A DNA stretch of 64,000 nt, from NCBI GenBank assembly GCA_904066235.2, contig CAJFCV020000002.1, positions 11,532,001 to 11,596,000 on the forward strand, written 5' to 3'. Both the position numbers and the translations under genes were made by a program. Below are positions 1 to 11,600 of the stretch, piece after piece. The stretch comes from Bursaphelenchus xylophilus. Lineage: Eukaryota > Nematoda > Chromadorea > Rhabditida > Aphelenchoididae. Numbering within the stretch: position 1 is the stretch's first letter; every line of letters begins with the position of its first letter. The notes beneath the pieces were generated by a model. That model did not search any database. It was given only the letters and a program-made list of their open reading frames with translations, and had not been told where the DNA came from.

Positions 1-905
1 TCAAAATTGATTTTTTCCTATGTCCACTGACTCAGAAATCGTCTTTTAAAGATTTATAACATTATTTTGTCATAAAATTACATATTTTTACTTTGGAACC
101 ACTTTGAAGTCCAATACAATCTTTGGTCATACCAAACACCACATTTTTTGACAAAATTTGACGTTCAGAAAATTAAATTCCTGATGATCCAACATTTAGA
201 CGACCCGTTTGCAACATAGGCAGAACCCCTTGCGGTGATCTATATACCGTTTGAATTGCCACATCACGGAGCATCTTTTAGGGTAATAAAAATGTCATGC
301 CATTATGCAAATTTTTTTATAAAATTTGAAAAATGTGAATTTTTTGACAATTATGCAAATTTTTAGAATACTTCCGGCACAGATAGGAAAAAGTGCCCAA
401 CATGAAAGATGCTTAGAATTGTCCATTCTATAATTCAGAGAAGGTCCGGATACAACCCGACCTCTTGTAGCTGAGATCCTGGAAATGCGGGAAAGCTACA
501 GTACACCTACAGTAGGCCAATAATCAAAAAAATTTTTTCTGAAATCTAATATTCGTGATTAGGGAAACCTATGGCTACCGTTTCACGACTCTGCTGCGAC
601 ATCCTGTTTCATGTGCACAGCTAGCTCGACCCTTACAAAAAAGCTGTTTTAAAAAAAACGATTAAAAAAAAATTACAAAAAAAAATTCAAAAATCGATTT
701 TTCAAAAAAAAAATTTTTGATTTAAAAATCGTCAATTTTCCCCCTAAAAACAAAAAAATCTCCTCCGTTTTTATCCCAAAACCATTTGAATTCCCCAAAA
801 AATATAAAACACATTGCAACGTGTCCATTCTCCTCTCAAAAAAGCCGAGAGAAAAACCAATTCCCCCCCCTTTTTCAAAAAAAAAAAAAAAAATTCTAAA
901 CTTAC
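1..905. other. AT-rich non-coding left edge
   Basis: I see no supported coding exon here. The last visible exon of the METTL23-like gene (906-1090) ends in a splice donor, so its C-terminal exon should lie in this stretch or beyond the window edge. I found no open segment resembling the METTL23 C-terminus. A short open stretch on the minus strand near 180-275 is unassigned. The 3' half (about 640-900) is mostly A and T runs. Confidence 0.4.
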
Positions 906-1686
906 TCCCGATTTTGATAGGAAAAAATTAATTTTGCCTCCGGGAATTTGTCGATTATGCAGCGGATTGTCTTTATAAGCGGCTCAAATGTGATTGGATC
1001 GAAGAAAATATCGGATCCAACGATAAAATCGAGCCGCTCCAAGGTGGATAGCCAATTCTGAGTGGCGGAAAGGGCGTTCCAGTCAAGCTCCTGGAAATAA
1101 AAAAAAATTTTAAATAAAAAAAAAAATTTTGAGGCAAGAATTTGATCGAGATGTGTCAAAAATTTCATCTTTTGGAGGTTTTAACAAAATTTTTTTTTTT
1201 TTTTTTTTATGAAAATTGGCCTACAATTAGATAAGCCATTTTTTAGTGGGTAATTTTAGAGTGATTTGAAACAGCCATCAACATTTTCAGGTCCCAAAAT
1301 TTTGAAAAAAAAAATATATATATTTTTTTAAAAATTTTTGTGATTTTACATAAAAAAAATCACCAAAAATCCCAAAAAATCAAAATTTTTGGCAATTTTC
1401 TGCCTAAAAAATCAACTGTATCCTCCTAAATCGACTCCCCCTCCATGAAAATACTCAATATTTTCAACTTTTCTCACCTTGACTTCCACTTTTTCGAGCT
1501 CTTCGTTGCTCAAATTCCTCTTCAAATTTTCATGAATCTTCTCCAAGCAAACGTTTTTATCCGTACAATAAACTTTTCTCACGCCGAGACGAGCCAGTAG
1601 GATCGATGGAACACAGCCAACACCTGAACCGAGCTCGAGAACAGTTGAGGATTCGAAAACAAGGGGGTTTTCGAGGACAAATTCAG
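906..1686 (-). CDS. METTL23-like SAM-dependent methyltransferase (partial, two exons)
   Basis: Two phase-compatible exons, 1478-1686 and 906-1090, encode the core of a seven-beta-strand methyltransferase. The first carries motif I (VLELGSGVGCVPSILLARLG, SAM binding) and the acidic motif II segment (KVYCTDKN). The second carries LDFIVGSDIFFDPITFEPLI, close to the ASDVFFEP region of METTL23, and a following FSYQNR like METTL23's TYQ(V)R. METTL23 proteins are small protein-arginine methyltransferases related to the METTL21 lysine-methyltransferase group. The 5' exon, expected to encode a 'YGMYVWPCA'-like segment, was not found before the repeat block at 1740-3000. The 3' exon after the donor at 905 was not found either. 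The gene may be broken by the repeats or simply have distant end exons. Confidence 0.72.
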
Positions 1687-1739
1687 CTGAAATTGTGGAT
1701 AGTAAAAATCAGAAATTGGAAATTCGCAAAGATTAAAAA

Positions 1740-1917
1740 TGGTAAGATTGATAGGGTCCTGAGATAGCTTATCACCTAATTTGAGGTATTTTACATGTAC
1801 TCACATCAATAATATCAAGATAAAAGTTACGGATCTTCGTTTTTTCCTGCAAATTTTGGTCTTTTATATGTTGCAATACCTCAGGGTGAATAAAACTAAC
1901 GCTGGTAATAGCTCAAA
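1740..1917. repeat. dispersed repeat also present near 56200-56740
   Basis: The stretch with gggtcctgagatagcttatc and ttgaggtattttacatgtac recurs as its reverse complement near 56670-56740. Both copies border the GAGCCGG / CTCGGCG repeat families, so the block probably belongs to a larger mobile unit. Confidence 0.6.
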
Positions 1918-2292
1918 TCAGAGATTGCCACGGCTCCGGAGCCGGAAATTTTGGGGTCGGCTCCGGCTCCCGAGCCCAAAGTCGGAGCCAGGCTTCCCAG
2001 CGGACAGAAAAGTAAACATTTCGTGATCTTGTTAAACCAAATTGCTTGAAAAACACTGCGGAGGATGTGACTTGACTGCAAAAACGTTGGCTGTATGATC
2101 TCTGGCACTAATAACTTTTATTTTTGGAAAAATATTTTTAAAAAGACGTTTTGCATAGGAGCCGGGATTCGGAACCGGAGGCCTTTTTAAATTTCGCACG
2201 GAGCCAAGAGCCGGAGCTGCAAATTTGGCCTCGGCTCCGGCTCTGGGAGCTAAGAGCCGGAGCCGAAATTTTGACCGTGGCAATCTCTGCTT
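1918..2292. repeat. GAGCCGG foldback unit A
   Basis: The unit starts CAGAGATTGCCACGG and ends with its reverse complement CCGTGGCAATCTCTG, a 15-bp terminal inverted repeat. The arms are made of short GGCTCCGGAGCC-type repeats. The middle carries a unique stretch with actgcggaggatgtgacttg and a tgatctctggcactaataac block. It is about 375 bp and much richer in GC than its surroundings. Unit B (2426-2864) is the same unit in opposite orientation. The short ORFs here arise from the repeats. Confidence 0.75.
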
Positions 2293-2425
2293 GTAATATG
2301 TCTAATCATACCCAAAAAAGGTTGTAGGAAGTGCTTACCAGGCCTGGAAAAGCGTTGGATGCTCGGCAAAGCCTCAGCGGAGACCTGGCGAAGACTTGCA
2401 ATACATCCACTCTTTATAATTTGAG
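2293..2425. repeat. arm of a foldback element that brackets unit B
   Basis: This spacer contains aggttgtaggaagtgcttac and a CTCGGC/GGCGAAGAC minisatellite. Its reverse complement follows unit B at about 2865-2935 (ccacttcctacaacctt). Unit B therefore lies inside a second foldback element. A related copy occurs at about 55860-56060. Confidence 0.6.
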
Positions 2426-2864
2426 CCAGAGATTGCCACGGTCAAAATTTCGGCTCCGGCTCCGGCTCTTTGCTCCCAGAGCCGGAGCCGAGGCCAAATT
2501 TGCAGCTCCGGCTCCGGCTCTTGGCTCCGTGCAAAATTTAAAAAGGCGTCCGGCTCCGAATCCCGGCTCCTATGCAAAATGTTTTTTTTTAAATATTTTT
2601 CCAACAATAAAAGTTATTAGTGCCAGAGATCATACAGCCAACGTTTTTGCAGTCAAGCCACATCCTCCGCAGTGTTTTTCAAGCAATTTGGTTTAACAAG
2701 ATCACGAAATGTTTACTTTTCTGACCGCTGGTAAGCCTGGCTCCGACTTTGGGCTCGGGAGCCGGAGCCGACCCCAAAATTTCCGGCTCTGGCTCCCGGC
2801 TCGGAGCCGCTCAGAGCCGGAGCCAAGAGCCGGCTCCGGAGCCGTGGCAATCTCTGATTACAAG
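2426..2864. repeat. GAGCCGG foldback unit B (inverse of unit A)
   Basis: Begins CAGAGATTGCCACGG and ends CCGTGGCAATCTCTG. The internal order is the reverse complement of unit A, including the gtttttcaagcaatttggt and gatcatacagccaacg blocks. Units A and B form a palindrome of roughly 0.95 kb with a 133-bp spacer. Confidence 0.75.
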
Positions 2865-3679
2865 TCTCCGCCGAGCGTCCGCCGACCTGTTGGATGTCCA
2901 GGCCTCGTAGCCACTTCCTACAACCTTTTTTGGGCATCCCCTACGCCCGGAATCGACCGATTTTGTGTTGACCCGAAAAGTCGTAACGCCATAAACAATA
3001 GGGGAAAAAAATTTGCCCAGAAGTATGTAAAAATATTTTTAATTCAGGGAGAAAAATATAGACCCTAAAAATTGAAGGAAAATCCAAAAAAAAATCAATT
3101 ACAAATTGGATTGGAATTGTATAAAAAATACATCATATAGAATCGAAAAATCCAAAAAAAATACGAATTCCAACTCCAGTATTCCTGTCTAACTACCCTT
3201 TAATTTTTTTTCTGTCTCTCCGTTACGCAACAAAATCAACCCAAAATTTGAATTTCACTGCAGAAAATCCACAAAATCGAAGCAGAAAAATAAAAAAATT
3301 GCAGAAAAACAGGAACAAAAGGCAGAAAAAGTGGGCGAACAATCTCCCAGCACGCTTTCATTCATCATTTTACATGGCCTGTCAGGTGGTGATTACATAT
3401 TTTTTATCTGTTTTATATTATTTTAGCCAAAATTTGGTCATTTTTTATTATTTTTTCTTAAATTTACCTATTTTATTATGAGTAAATCGTATTTTAGGGC
3501 TGTCCAATAAATTTTTATTCCATTAGGCGTCTTCTGCCTTCTTTGCAATCAAATTTACCTTCGAAATTTTTCGATTTTTTTTGATTTTCGCAAAATTTTT
3601 CATCAATATCGACAATTTTTTGGAATTTTTTTAGAAAAATCAACCCAAAATTTTTCAGCAAAACCTCTCAAAATCGACA

Positions 3680-4939
3680 ATGAGCTCCACTGCCATCTCT
3701 ACTATTGCCAACTCTTCCAAATCGGCAGTCAAAATCGATCCCTGGAACGATTTTGCCGTTAAGGATGCCAGAAGAGAGGCCAAAGATGCGATGTGGCTCA
3801 TAAAAGCGATTGTAACGGAGAATCAGAAAAAGTTAGAGGCAAAAGAGAAGAGCTCAAGTCTTCAGAAGACCACAGAGGACAAGGAGAACCAAAAGAAAAA
3901 GGATGATTTTGAATTCAAACGGCCCAGGATTCAGTTTAATCGGAAGTCCAACAGCTCAAGGATGAACAAGGTAAATCGACTTTTTTACAATTTTTTCTTT
4001 ATCGTTATAATTTTTTGAGTCAAAATAGAGCAGTAGACATCTGATTACACCTATAACAGTCAAAAATTTCGCTTTTGCAAAAAATTTTTAGTCATCATTT
4101 TTGCCTACTGTAATATAAAAAGTGTAAAATTTATGGCAAAAAATGGTCCTAATGTAATCAACAAGGGTTATAAGGACAATACAAGAATTTATTTTGTTCT
4201 TGGCACCTCATTTTTTATACTTTTCAAAATTTTTTTAGTCATCATTTTTGCCTAGTGTAATATAAAAAGTGTAAAATTTCTCCAAAAAAGGCTCTAAATT
4301 TACTCCCAAATGGTTAAAAATATATTACAAGAAATTATTTTGCTCTTGGCACCTCATTTTTTATACTTTTCAAAAAAAATTTTGCCTAGTGTAATATAAA
4401 AAATTTCAAAATTATATTAAAATATAGGTCTACGTAATCTTACAGGCCTCGAAAAATTGGTGTAAAGACTTATTTTCTCTCTCAGACATTTATTTCGATA
4501 CCTTTTGACCACTTTTTGCCTACTGTAATATAAAAATTTCGGAATTTCCCCAAAAAATCCCCCAAAATCAGACTAAATCACCCTTTCAACCACTATATCT
4601 CACTCAAATTTCTTCTATTTTCAGCTCAAGCCACTCCAATCCAAGCCGGAACCTCCTCCATTCCCGTACGAGATGATCCAGTACTTCACAAAAGAGGAAG
4701 TGGACCGGATGATGATGCCTCCACCGAGCAAAAGGCCCATTCGCAAACGTCGGATGCCAGTTGAGGATCGCTCTGATGAGATGTGCGACCTAATGAGCGA
4801 GTTTCGACGGGTCAGAAAGGAGCTGAAAGACGCCGAGCACGATTGGGAGCGGAAGAACTGGATGGACTACCACAAAATGTGCATGCAGCGGTTGGATCTG
4901 CTCCGAATGAAGATGGGAGTCAAACGGAGAAGGCTTTAA
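3680..4939 (+). CDS. Unrecognised 201-aa basic protein, two exons
   Basis: Exons 3680-3970 and 4625-4939 join in phase at GT/AG sites to give a 201-residue protein. A TTTTCAG acceptor about 20 bases before the ATG would suit trans-splicing. AATAAA at about 5115 is a likely polyadenylation signal. The N-terminal third has DPWNDFAVKDARREAKDAMWLIKAIV, split here as DPWNDFAVKD then ARREAKDAMWLIKAIV, which looks helical. The middle is rich in Lys and Glu. The C-terminal exon is strongly charged, with a PPPSKRPIRKRR basic patch followed by a predicted helix (EFRRVRKELKDAEHDWERKN) and a KRRRL end. Lys/Arg clusters suggest a nuclear protein; that is inference. I recognise no family. The spliced reading frame, clean codon use and flanking signals make it a credible gene. 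Confidence 0.68.
3990..4560. repeat. Tandem intronic repeat with TGTAATATAAAA
   Basis: Intron 1 of the preceding gene holds roughly three to four degenerate copies of a unit of about 140-150 bp. Each includes TTTGCCTA(C/G)TGTAATATAAAA (near 4104, 4250, 4385, 4520) and, in most copies, cttggcacctcattttttat. The AATATAA core recurs in many other introns of this window. Confidence 0.7.
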
Positions 4940-5615
4940 GCTATTTTTTCTGTCGTATTATTTAATATTCTCATCATTTTTTACAATTTATTTCACTTTT
5001 TCTTCATTCTTACCGATATTTTATAGAAAATTGCTCAAAAAATCTCATTTTTTTCCAAATTTTTTTATTTGTTTGTTAATATTATTGTGTAAAATTGTTG
5101 TTAATTTGTTTGTTAATAAATTTTCCGTGAAAATCATTGATAAAATTGGGCTTTTTATATTAATTTAGGTTGATATTGTCATCAAAAAGTAAAAAATCAA
5201 AAAAAGGTATCCAAATGACTCCAAAACCCCAAAAAAAAATTAATTAAAAAAATATACGACCACTACCACCATATAGGATCACTACCACCACTTTTTCCAA
5301 AAAAACTTTTCCAAAAATAAAAAAAAAATCAAAAAAATCTCCAAAAAACTTACAAAGATAAGGTAAAGCCGGCCAGGAGTGTTTCCAGACGTCTTCTAAG
5401 CCTGACATACACGTCTAAACAGAACAATCTTTACAAATTTCCATAAAAATAAGGTATTTCTTACTGTAATTCTCACAATTTTTTGGAAAAAATCCGATTT
5501 TCCAGGATTTTTCAAAATAAATATCTCTTTATTACAATTTAGCAACCACAGAGTGGGAGACTAAGAGCAATACAGTCTGAAAAGCACTTCTAAAACATTT
5601 TTGACCATCGTTGGT
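4940..5615. other. Convergent intergenic region
   Basis: Non-coding AT-rich sequence between the unknown gene (+) and the end of VPS18 (-). It includes the plus-strand AATAAA near 5115 and a short cactaccacca repeat near 5260-5290. I see no gene. Confidence 0.5.
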
Positions 5616-8600
5616 TCACAGTACCCAGTCAGCGGAGATTTTTTCGTATTCTTCTTCGGATATGAGGGGGGTTTGGAGGAGTCTGAAAAGGAGTCAAAAA
5701 TGAAAAAGAAATCGATAAAAATAAATCAAAAATATCCTAAAATCGATCGATTCACATTTCTACCCTCAAAATCTGCAAAAATCCCAAATCGCGTTATAGA
5801 GAAACATTCGCGTTATGTGGAATTTCAATAAAAATTTGTTCTGAGATGGCCAAAAATGATTTTTTTACATCAAATTCTGCAAAAATCTCAAACCGCGTTA
5901 TACAGAAATATCCGCATTATGCTAAATTTCAACAAAAAATTGATCTGAAATTGCCGAAAATCGATTTTAACATCAAATCCTGCAAAAAAATCAATCCGCG
6001 TTATGCAGAAATAAATCGCGTTATAGAGAATTTTTTGAAAAAAGTGATCCAAAAATGTCAAAAACCCTTATTTCAAATTAAATTTCGAAAAAAGAAATTC
6101 AAAAAATCTCTTTTTCAATCTTAAAACTACTTTTATAATGCACTCCCAACTTACTGCATGATCCTTTGTTGGCTGCAGAATGGGCACTCCCGGCAGGTAA
6201 ACTGCGTCATCTTTTGCCTCAATTTGGCCAAAGTTTGCTCTGTTTCCAGTCGATCCTTCCCGGATTTCAGAGCAATCTCGGTTTTTAGGGATTTTTCATG
6301 CTCTTTCATTTTGCTGTACAACTTTTTCTCCTTCTTAAAAGACTTGAATTAAATTTTTCAAGAACTAAAAGACTTCTAGACTTGATTCCAAGGGCCAAAA
6401 ATTGTTTTAAAAAATAAAAATTTCGTCAAATTTTTCAATGTCTCACCTCGGTAAAAATGCCTTCCAAATATTCGATCAGGCAGTCCTGATGGAAAAAATG
6501 TCGGCAGTTGAAGGCGAAGAAAGGGGCCAGAAGAAGATTCGCCGAGCAAATCGCGCATTTATCGCCGCTTTTCACCACCAAAATACTGAAAAAATAAAAA
6601 TGATAAAAATAAAATTTAAAATCGAAAAAAAAATAAAAAAAAATCAAAAATTCGAAAACCTAAAAAATGACAAATTACGAAAAATCTAAAAATATAGAAA
6701 AATCAATGAAATTAATTTACCTATCGCAAAAAAATAAATAAAAAAAATTATGAAATTTCTGTTAATAAAAATCAAAAAATGAATTAAAAAAGCAAAAAAT
6801 ATAAAAAAAAGATGAAAATTAAATAAAAAAAATCCCAAAAATATTGAAAAATCAGAGAAATTAATTTGTGAAAAAATCGCAAAAATAAATTTGAAATATA
6901 AAAAAATCGCAAAAATCCAAAAAAACACGAAATAAATTTTTAAATTCTTTTTTAAAATTTATAAAAAATTTTAATTCATCCAAAAATAAACAAAAAATTA
7001 ATAAAAAATAAAAAATCTTACTTTGTCGACGACTTCTCCGTTTGAGACCTGAGTTGAGCCCCACATTCCGTTCGTTGATGAATTTCCTTCTGCAATTCAC
7101 TAATCTGTTTCGAATGTTCTTTCAGAAACTCGCACAATGGCTGTTTGAAATGTTCGATTTTTGTGAATTCCGGGAAAAGCGGTAAAATATCTTGAATTCT
7201 CAGCACATTTCCCGACTCTTTCAATATCGCCGTGCATTCCCCGACCTCCGCGCCATTCTGGATCATGTGTTTTACTAAAACCAAATAAAAATTTTGAAAA
7301 AATCAAAAAAATTTACATTATTTTAGGCAAAAATCTCACCAATTTTGAGCCAGACCCGTTTTTTAGTTTCTTTGCTGACTTTCTGCGTTCCAAAATTGAT
7401 GTCTACTTCTCCTCCGAGCAGAAATAAGTCGGGGTTTTCGTCGGTGTCCAGCTCTTTCGCGCATTCTTTCGCCAATTTGATGTCAATCTGAAGAAAAATG
7501 AAAATTATAGGGCGCAGCTTGCCAAAATACCCACTCCAGCCACCGTAAAAAATCCTGAAATTCCCAATACTAGCCATCCCTCACCTTGTTTCATCAGATT
7601 GAGTACGGAAAGGTCCGCTGTGCGGAAAGGTCCGCTGTCCGGAAAGGTCCGCTGCGGAAAGGTCCGCTAAAAAAAGGAAAAGAAGAGGGTGGGAAAAAAG
7701 GATTTTTTTGTGAAATTTGAATAAAATTTGAAATGTTTTCGCTTCGGGACTTGGAAGAAAGGATTTTTTGTGAAAATCGAAAAAAAAATTGAAATGTTTT
7801 CGCTTCGGGACTTGGAAAAAAGGATTTTTTGTGAAATTTGAATAAAATTAGAAATTTTTTCGAGCTGACTGAGTATGAACGAATATGAAAACTGGGTTTC
7901 TGTTACTTTACTACCTTTAGGGATTCTTTTTGAAATTTTTTCGACTTATAACACTTTTAGACGTTAATGGTGTTGTTTTGGTGCCTAGTACTGCTTAAAA
8001 AACACATTTTTACCACTTGGTACTAAATAGTACTACCTGGTACTATTTAGTACGAGGTGCAAATTTGGCCGTAAGGCGGTAATGGCGTTGGTTTGGTGCT
8101 TAGTAGAACCCAAAAACACGTTTTAACACTTGGTACTATATAGTACCAGCTGGTACTGTTTAGTGAGAAGTGAAAATTTGGCCGTAAGGCAGTAATGATG
8201 ATGGTTTGGTGCTTAGTAGAGCCCAAAAACACGTGGTACTATATAGTACCAGGTGGTACCATTGGTATTAGACAAAATTTTAGTGCTGGCGGCACCACAG
8301 TTAATATTCAGTCAGACACCCTTTTTTCTACTCCCGATGCGAAAAGATTTCAAAATTTTGTTGAATTTTCCAAAAAATTCTTTTTTTTCCCAGTCTCGAA
8401 GCGAAAACATTTAAAATTTTTTTCAAATTTCACAAAAAATCCTTTTTTTCAAGTCTCGAAGCGAAACCATTTTAAATTTTTTTCAAATTTCACAAAAAAT
8501 CCTTTTTTTCAAGTCTCGAAGCGAAAACATTTTAAAAAATTTTTTTTCGAGACTAGTCACACCTAAAAATCAAATCACCAAGTACAATATAACTTACGTC

Positions 8601-11600
8601 TAAATCCATTATTCAAAAAATTTTTTTAAAAATTACTAGTTAACACTACTGCCTAAGCAAAATTGTAAAATTCAGAAAAAATGGATACGATATTCGAAAT
8701 CGGCGCCTTCGAAAACCTCCCCCTCCCCTCCCTCCTCTTTTCTTTTTTAGCGGACCTTTCCGCACAGCGGACCTTTCCGCGCAGCGGACCATTCCGCACA
8801 GCGGACCTTTCCGTCCTTCGTGGTTTAGTTTTATTTGGCGGCGTGGCCGGTTCTGGATCGTCTAATTCCGACATACTCCTTAGGTCTTTATTAGATATAC
8901 CAAAATGCAAAATACAATAATAAACATAAAAACCCCAAAACCACGGAGTGCCCCTCGGCCCCATCCTGTCGGAGGGCCTAGATATGCGATCCGAGGGTCC
9001 CCTCACTCTAACCTCTCGGTCACATCGACTGGCCAACCGATCGGGCATTCGCCTCGATCGGGCCGTTGACCTAGTTTCAAGATCGAGTAAAGGGGCGGAG
9101 TCTGAACCCTTAACTCCTCCGGGCCTTTTAGAAATTGCTTGTCCTCAAGCAATATATACGGGTATTATATGTGACAAGACGAGCTCTTTCTTGAGCACTT
9201 ATTATATCCCAAATATATAGACTAGGGGCAAGGAAAATTGGCAGAAAGACAAAAATAAATCGTAACAATCTATAAGAAACATAAATGACATCGTTGTCGG
9301 AATGTTCCAATGAATACTTCTTTGATGACGCTGAACTGTGGACTGGCTGGCTGGTTGTGCTTTGCTCGGTCACCATCGGTCTGGTATGTTTGCTGTTGAA
9401 TTCAGTTGTCGATGAAATGGGTCGAGTAGTTTTCCAACGTTCCTTTCTGCGGGGCTTTTGGAAAATCATCGTCCTCGATGATCCAACGACTTCTTCCATA
9501 TATCTTCAGGTTTAAACGTAGCTATACGGAAAACAGCTGGTGGTCCTTGGATGAAGATTTAGTTTTCTCCAATAACTCTACCACTGAACTGAATTTTGGC
9601 ATTTTCACTTTCTTTCTTTGGTCTGTTATGACACACAAGCGAGAAATGGATCCAAGTTCAATTAGCACACATGTTTGGCTTGTGGGGGTGAAACTCCTCG
9701 CAATCGCTTGTACTTGCGAAACCATGAGGCCATTTGATTTATAAACCTGAGTTTTCTCTTTTGGACATTTTACAACGCAACGGTTCCGGGAAACGCTTGA
9801 GGTTGTTGTGCCAAAGGGTAACTAACGATTTGTTTATCCAATTGATTGTCTTCGTCCGGTTTTTTAACGCAACATTTGTTATGAAACACAGGACAGACAC
9901 ATCATCTAGAATTCTCTGTGCTATGCGGACCATTGCTCATGTATTCGAAACTGACACAGGGCGTCCTCAAAGGTCGCACGCTGTTCAGCGGGAACAGCCT
10001 CGATGTAACGTCGGGCTTGTCCGTCCTTTCGCACTATCTTCGGTCAGATTACTGCACCGAATAAGGTCAGAAATCTTCATGGCCAGATTGCTGATTCTGG
10101 CCAAGCCGGCTGAAGCCGTGCTCGACTCGAGATTCCAACTGTCGGCCCCTTCTAAAAATGGACCGATAGATGGCGCTCTTATAGCTTGCCTCTTTCTCGA
10201 TCGTGAAGACCGGGGGCAGCGGATCATCAATTTTAATTTTAAATTTAGAATTCATGACTACACGGGTAAAATTTTTTTGGATTTTTTTTTTGATAGATAC
10301 TAACTACACTAAAGAGAAAAGAATAGACTCAGAAAAATAAACAACAGTGAACCTGAAAAACCTACGAACTCAATAGCTCAACTATGTGCAGCAAGCTACC
10401 TACTATCAAACTGGGTTTAATAAATAGTTGACTTACCTGGAGTTTCTTGAGGGTATGGTTTCCTTGGCAGCTGATGATATGAAGTCACGTTCCACGAGGT
10501 GTTGGTGATTAGATGTGACCATTTTCCTGAGCCTTCCTCTTCTTTGGCCTTCCTTGTGGTCGTGTCAACCGATAGGTCAACTCACCGTCTGGTGGGTGTT
10601 TGGCCTTACGGATTAATGATTTAACGGGCCGCGACCGTCTTTTACAACCCCAGCAGAGGGCAACTGCTGTTGCGCTGCCTCTCTGTCGTAAACTCGGGCG
10701 AATGGCTCGCCAAGTGGCGACCCAATTTTAATACGGGCAGAGGGTACCTGAATTTACAGCGCCTCTCTGTCGCAAATACCGACAGAAATCTTGTCGACTA
10801 GATGCGGCTGGCCGGGGACACTACCGTAGGATAAAGAAAATTTAGAAATTAAAGGTATATCTAACTAAACCTAAGAAATATGAACACCTACAACCCATCC
10901 CATGACCGGTTGGGATCTAGCGAAACGAGGCCCCATTTAGAAACCGCCATAGACCGGCATTCCGGACTGCCGGCTATAATAACGGCCTCATCCCCCCCGC
11001 TCTCTACGTGGCTGGAGGAGCTACCGTTGAGGACAGCTACTGTCTCGACAATGGTCGAGAGCCGCGAAGACTAACTGAAGACCTCGCAACCTAGTCATCT
11101 TCCAACCGGGCTGGGTTACCTAGAGTTGCGATGTGGAATAGACGGAACCACTCTGAGCTACCAGTTTTATTTGGCGGCGTGGCCGGTTCTGGATCGTCTA
11201 ATTCCGACATACTCCTTAGGTCTTTATTAGATATACCAAAATGCAAAATACAATAATAAACATAAAAACCCCAAAACCACGGAGTGCCCCTCGGCCCCAT
11301 CCTGTCGGAGGGCCTAGATATGCGATCCGAGGGTCCCCTCACTCTAACCTCTCGGTCACATCGACTGGCCAACCGATCGGGCATTCGCCTCGATCGGGCC
11401 GTTGACCTAGTTTCAAGATCGAGTAAAGGGGCGGAGTCTGAACCCTTAACTGTTTCATCAATAATTTTGGAATAAACCACAAAAAATGACTTTGCCTGGG
11501 CGCAGCTCGCCAAGTACAAAAACCGTCAAAATCGCAAAAATTTTTGAATAAAATAGAAAACTATGCTCCACACATCATTATGAAACACCACAATATTCAA

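Noticed and set aside
1..640. C-terminal exon of the METTL23-like gene
   Set aside because: Several short open stretches on the minus strand exist, but none matches the family's C-terminus or joins in phase convincingly.
8653..9048. 131-codon minus-strand ORF, repeated in part at 11091-11519
   Set aside because: It spans foldback arm and LTR; the repeated part is just the LTR.
9734..10303. 189-codon plus-strand ORF in the LTR element
   Set aside because: No recognisable domain. Gag-like fragments are on the opposite strand in broken frames, so this looks like a shadow.
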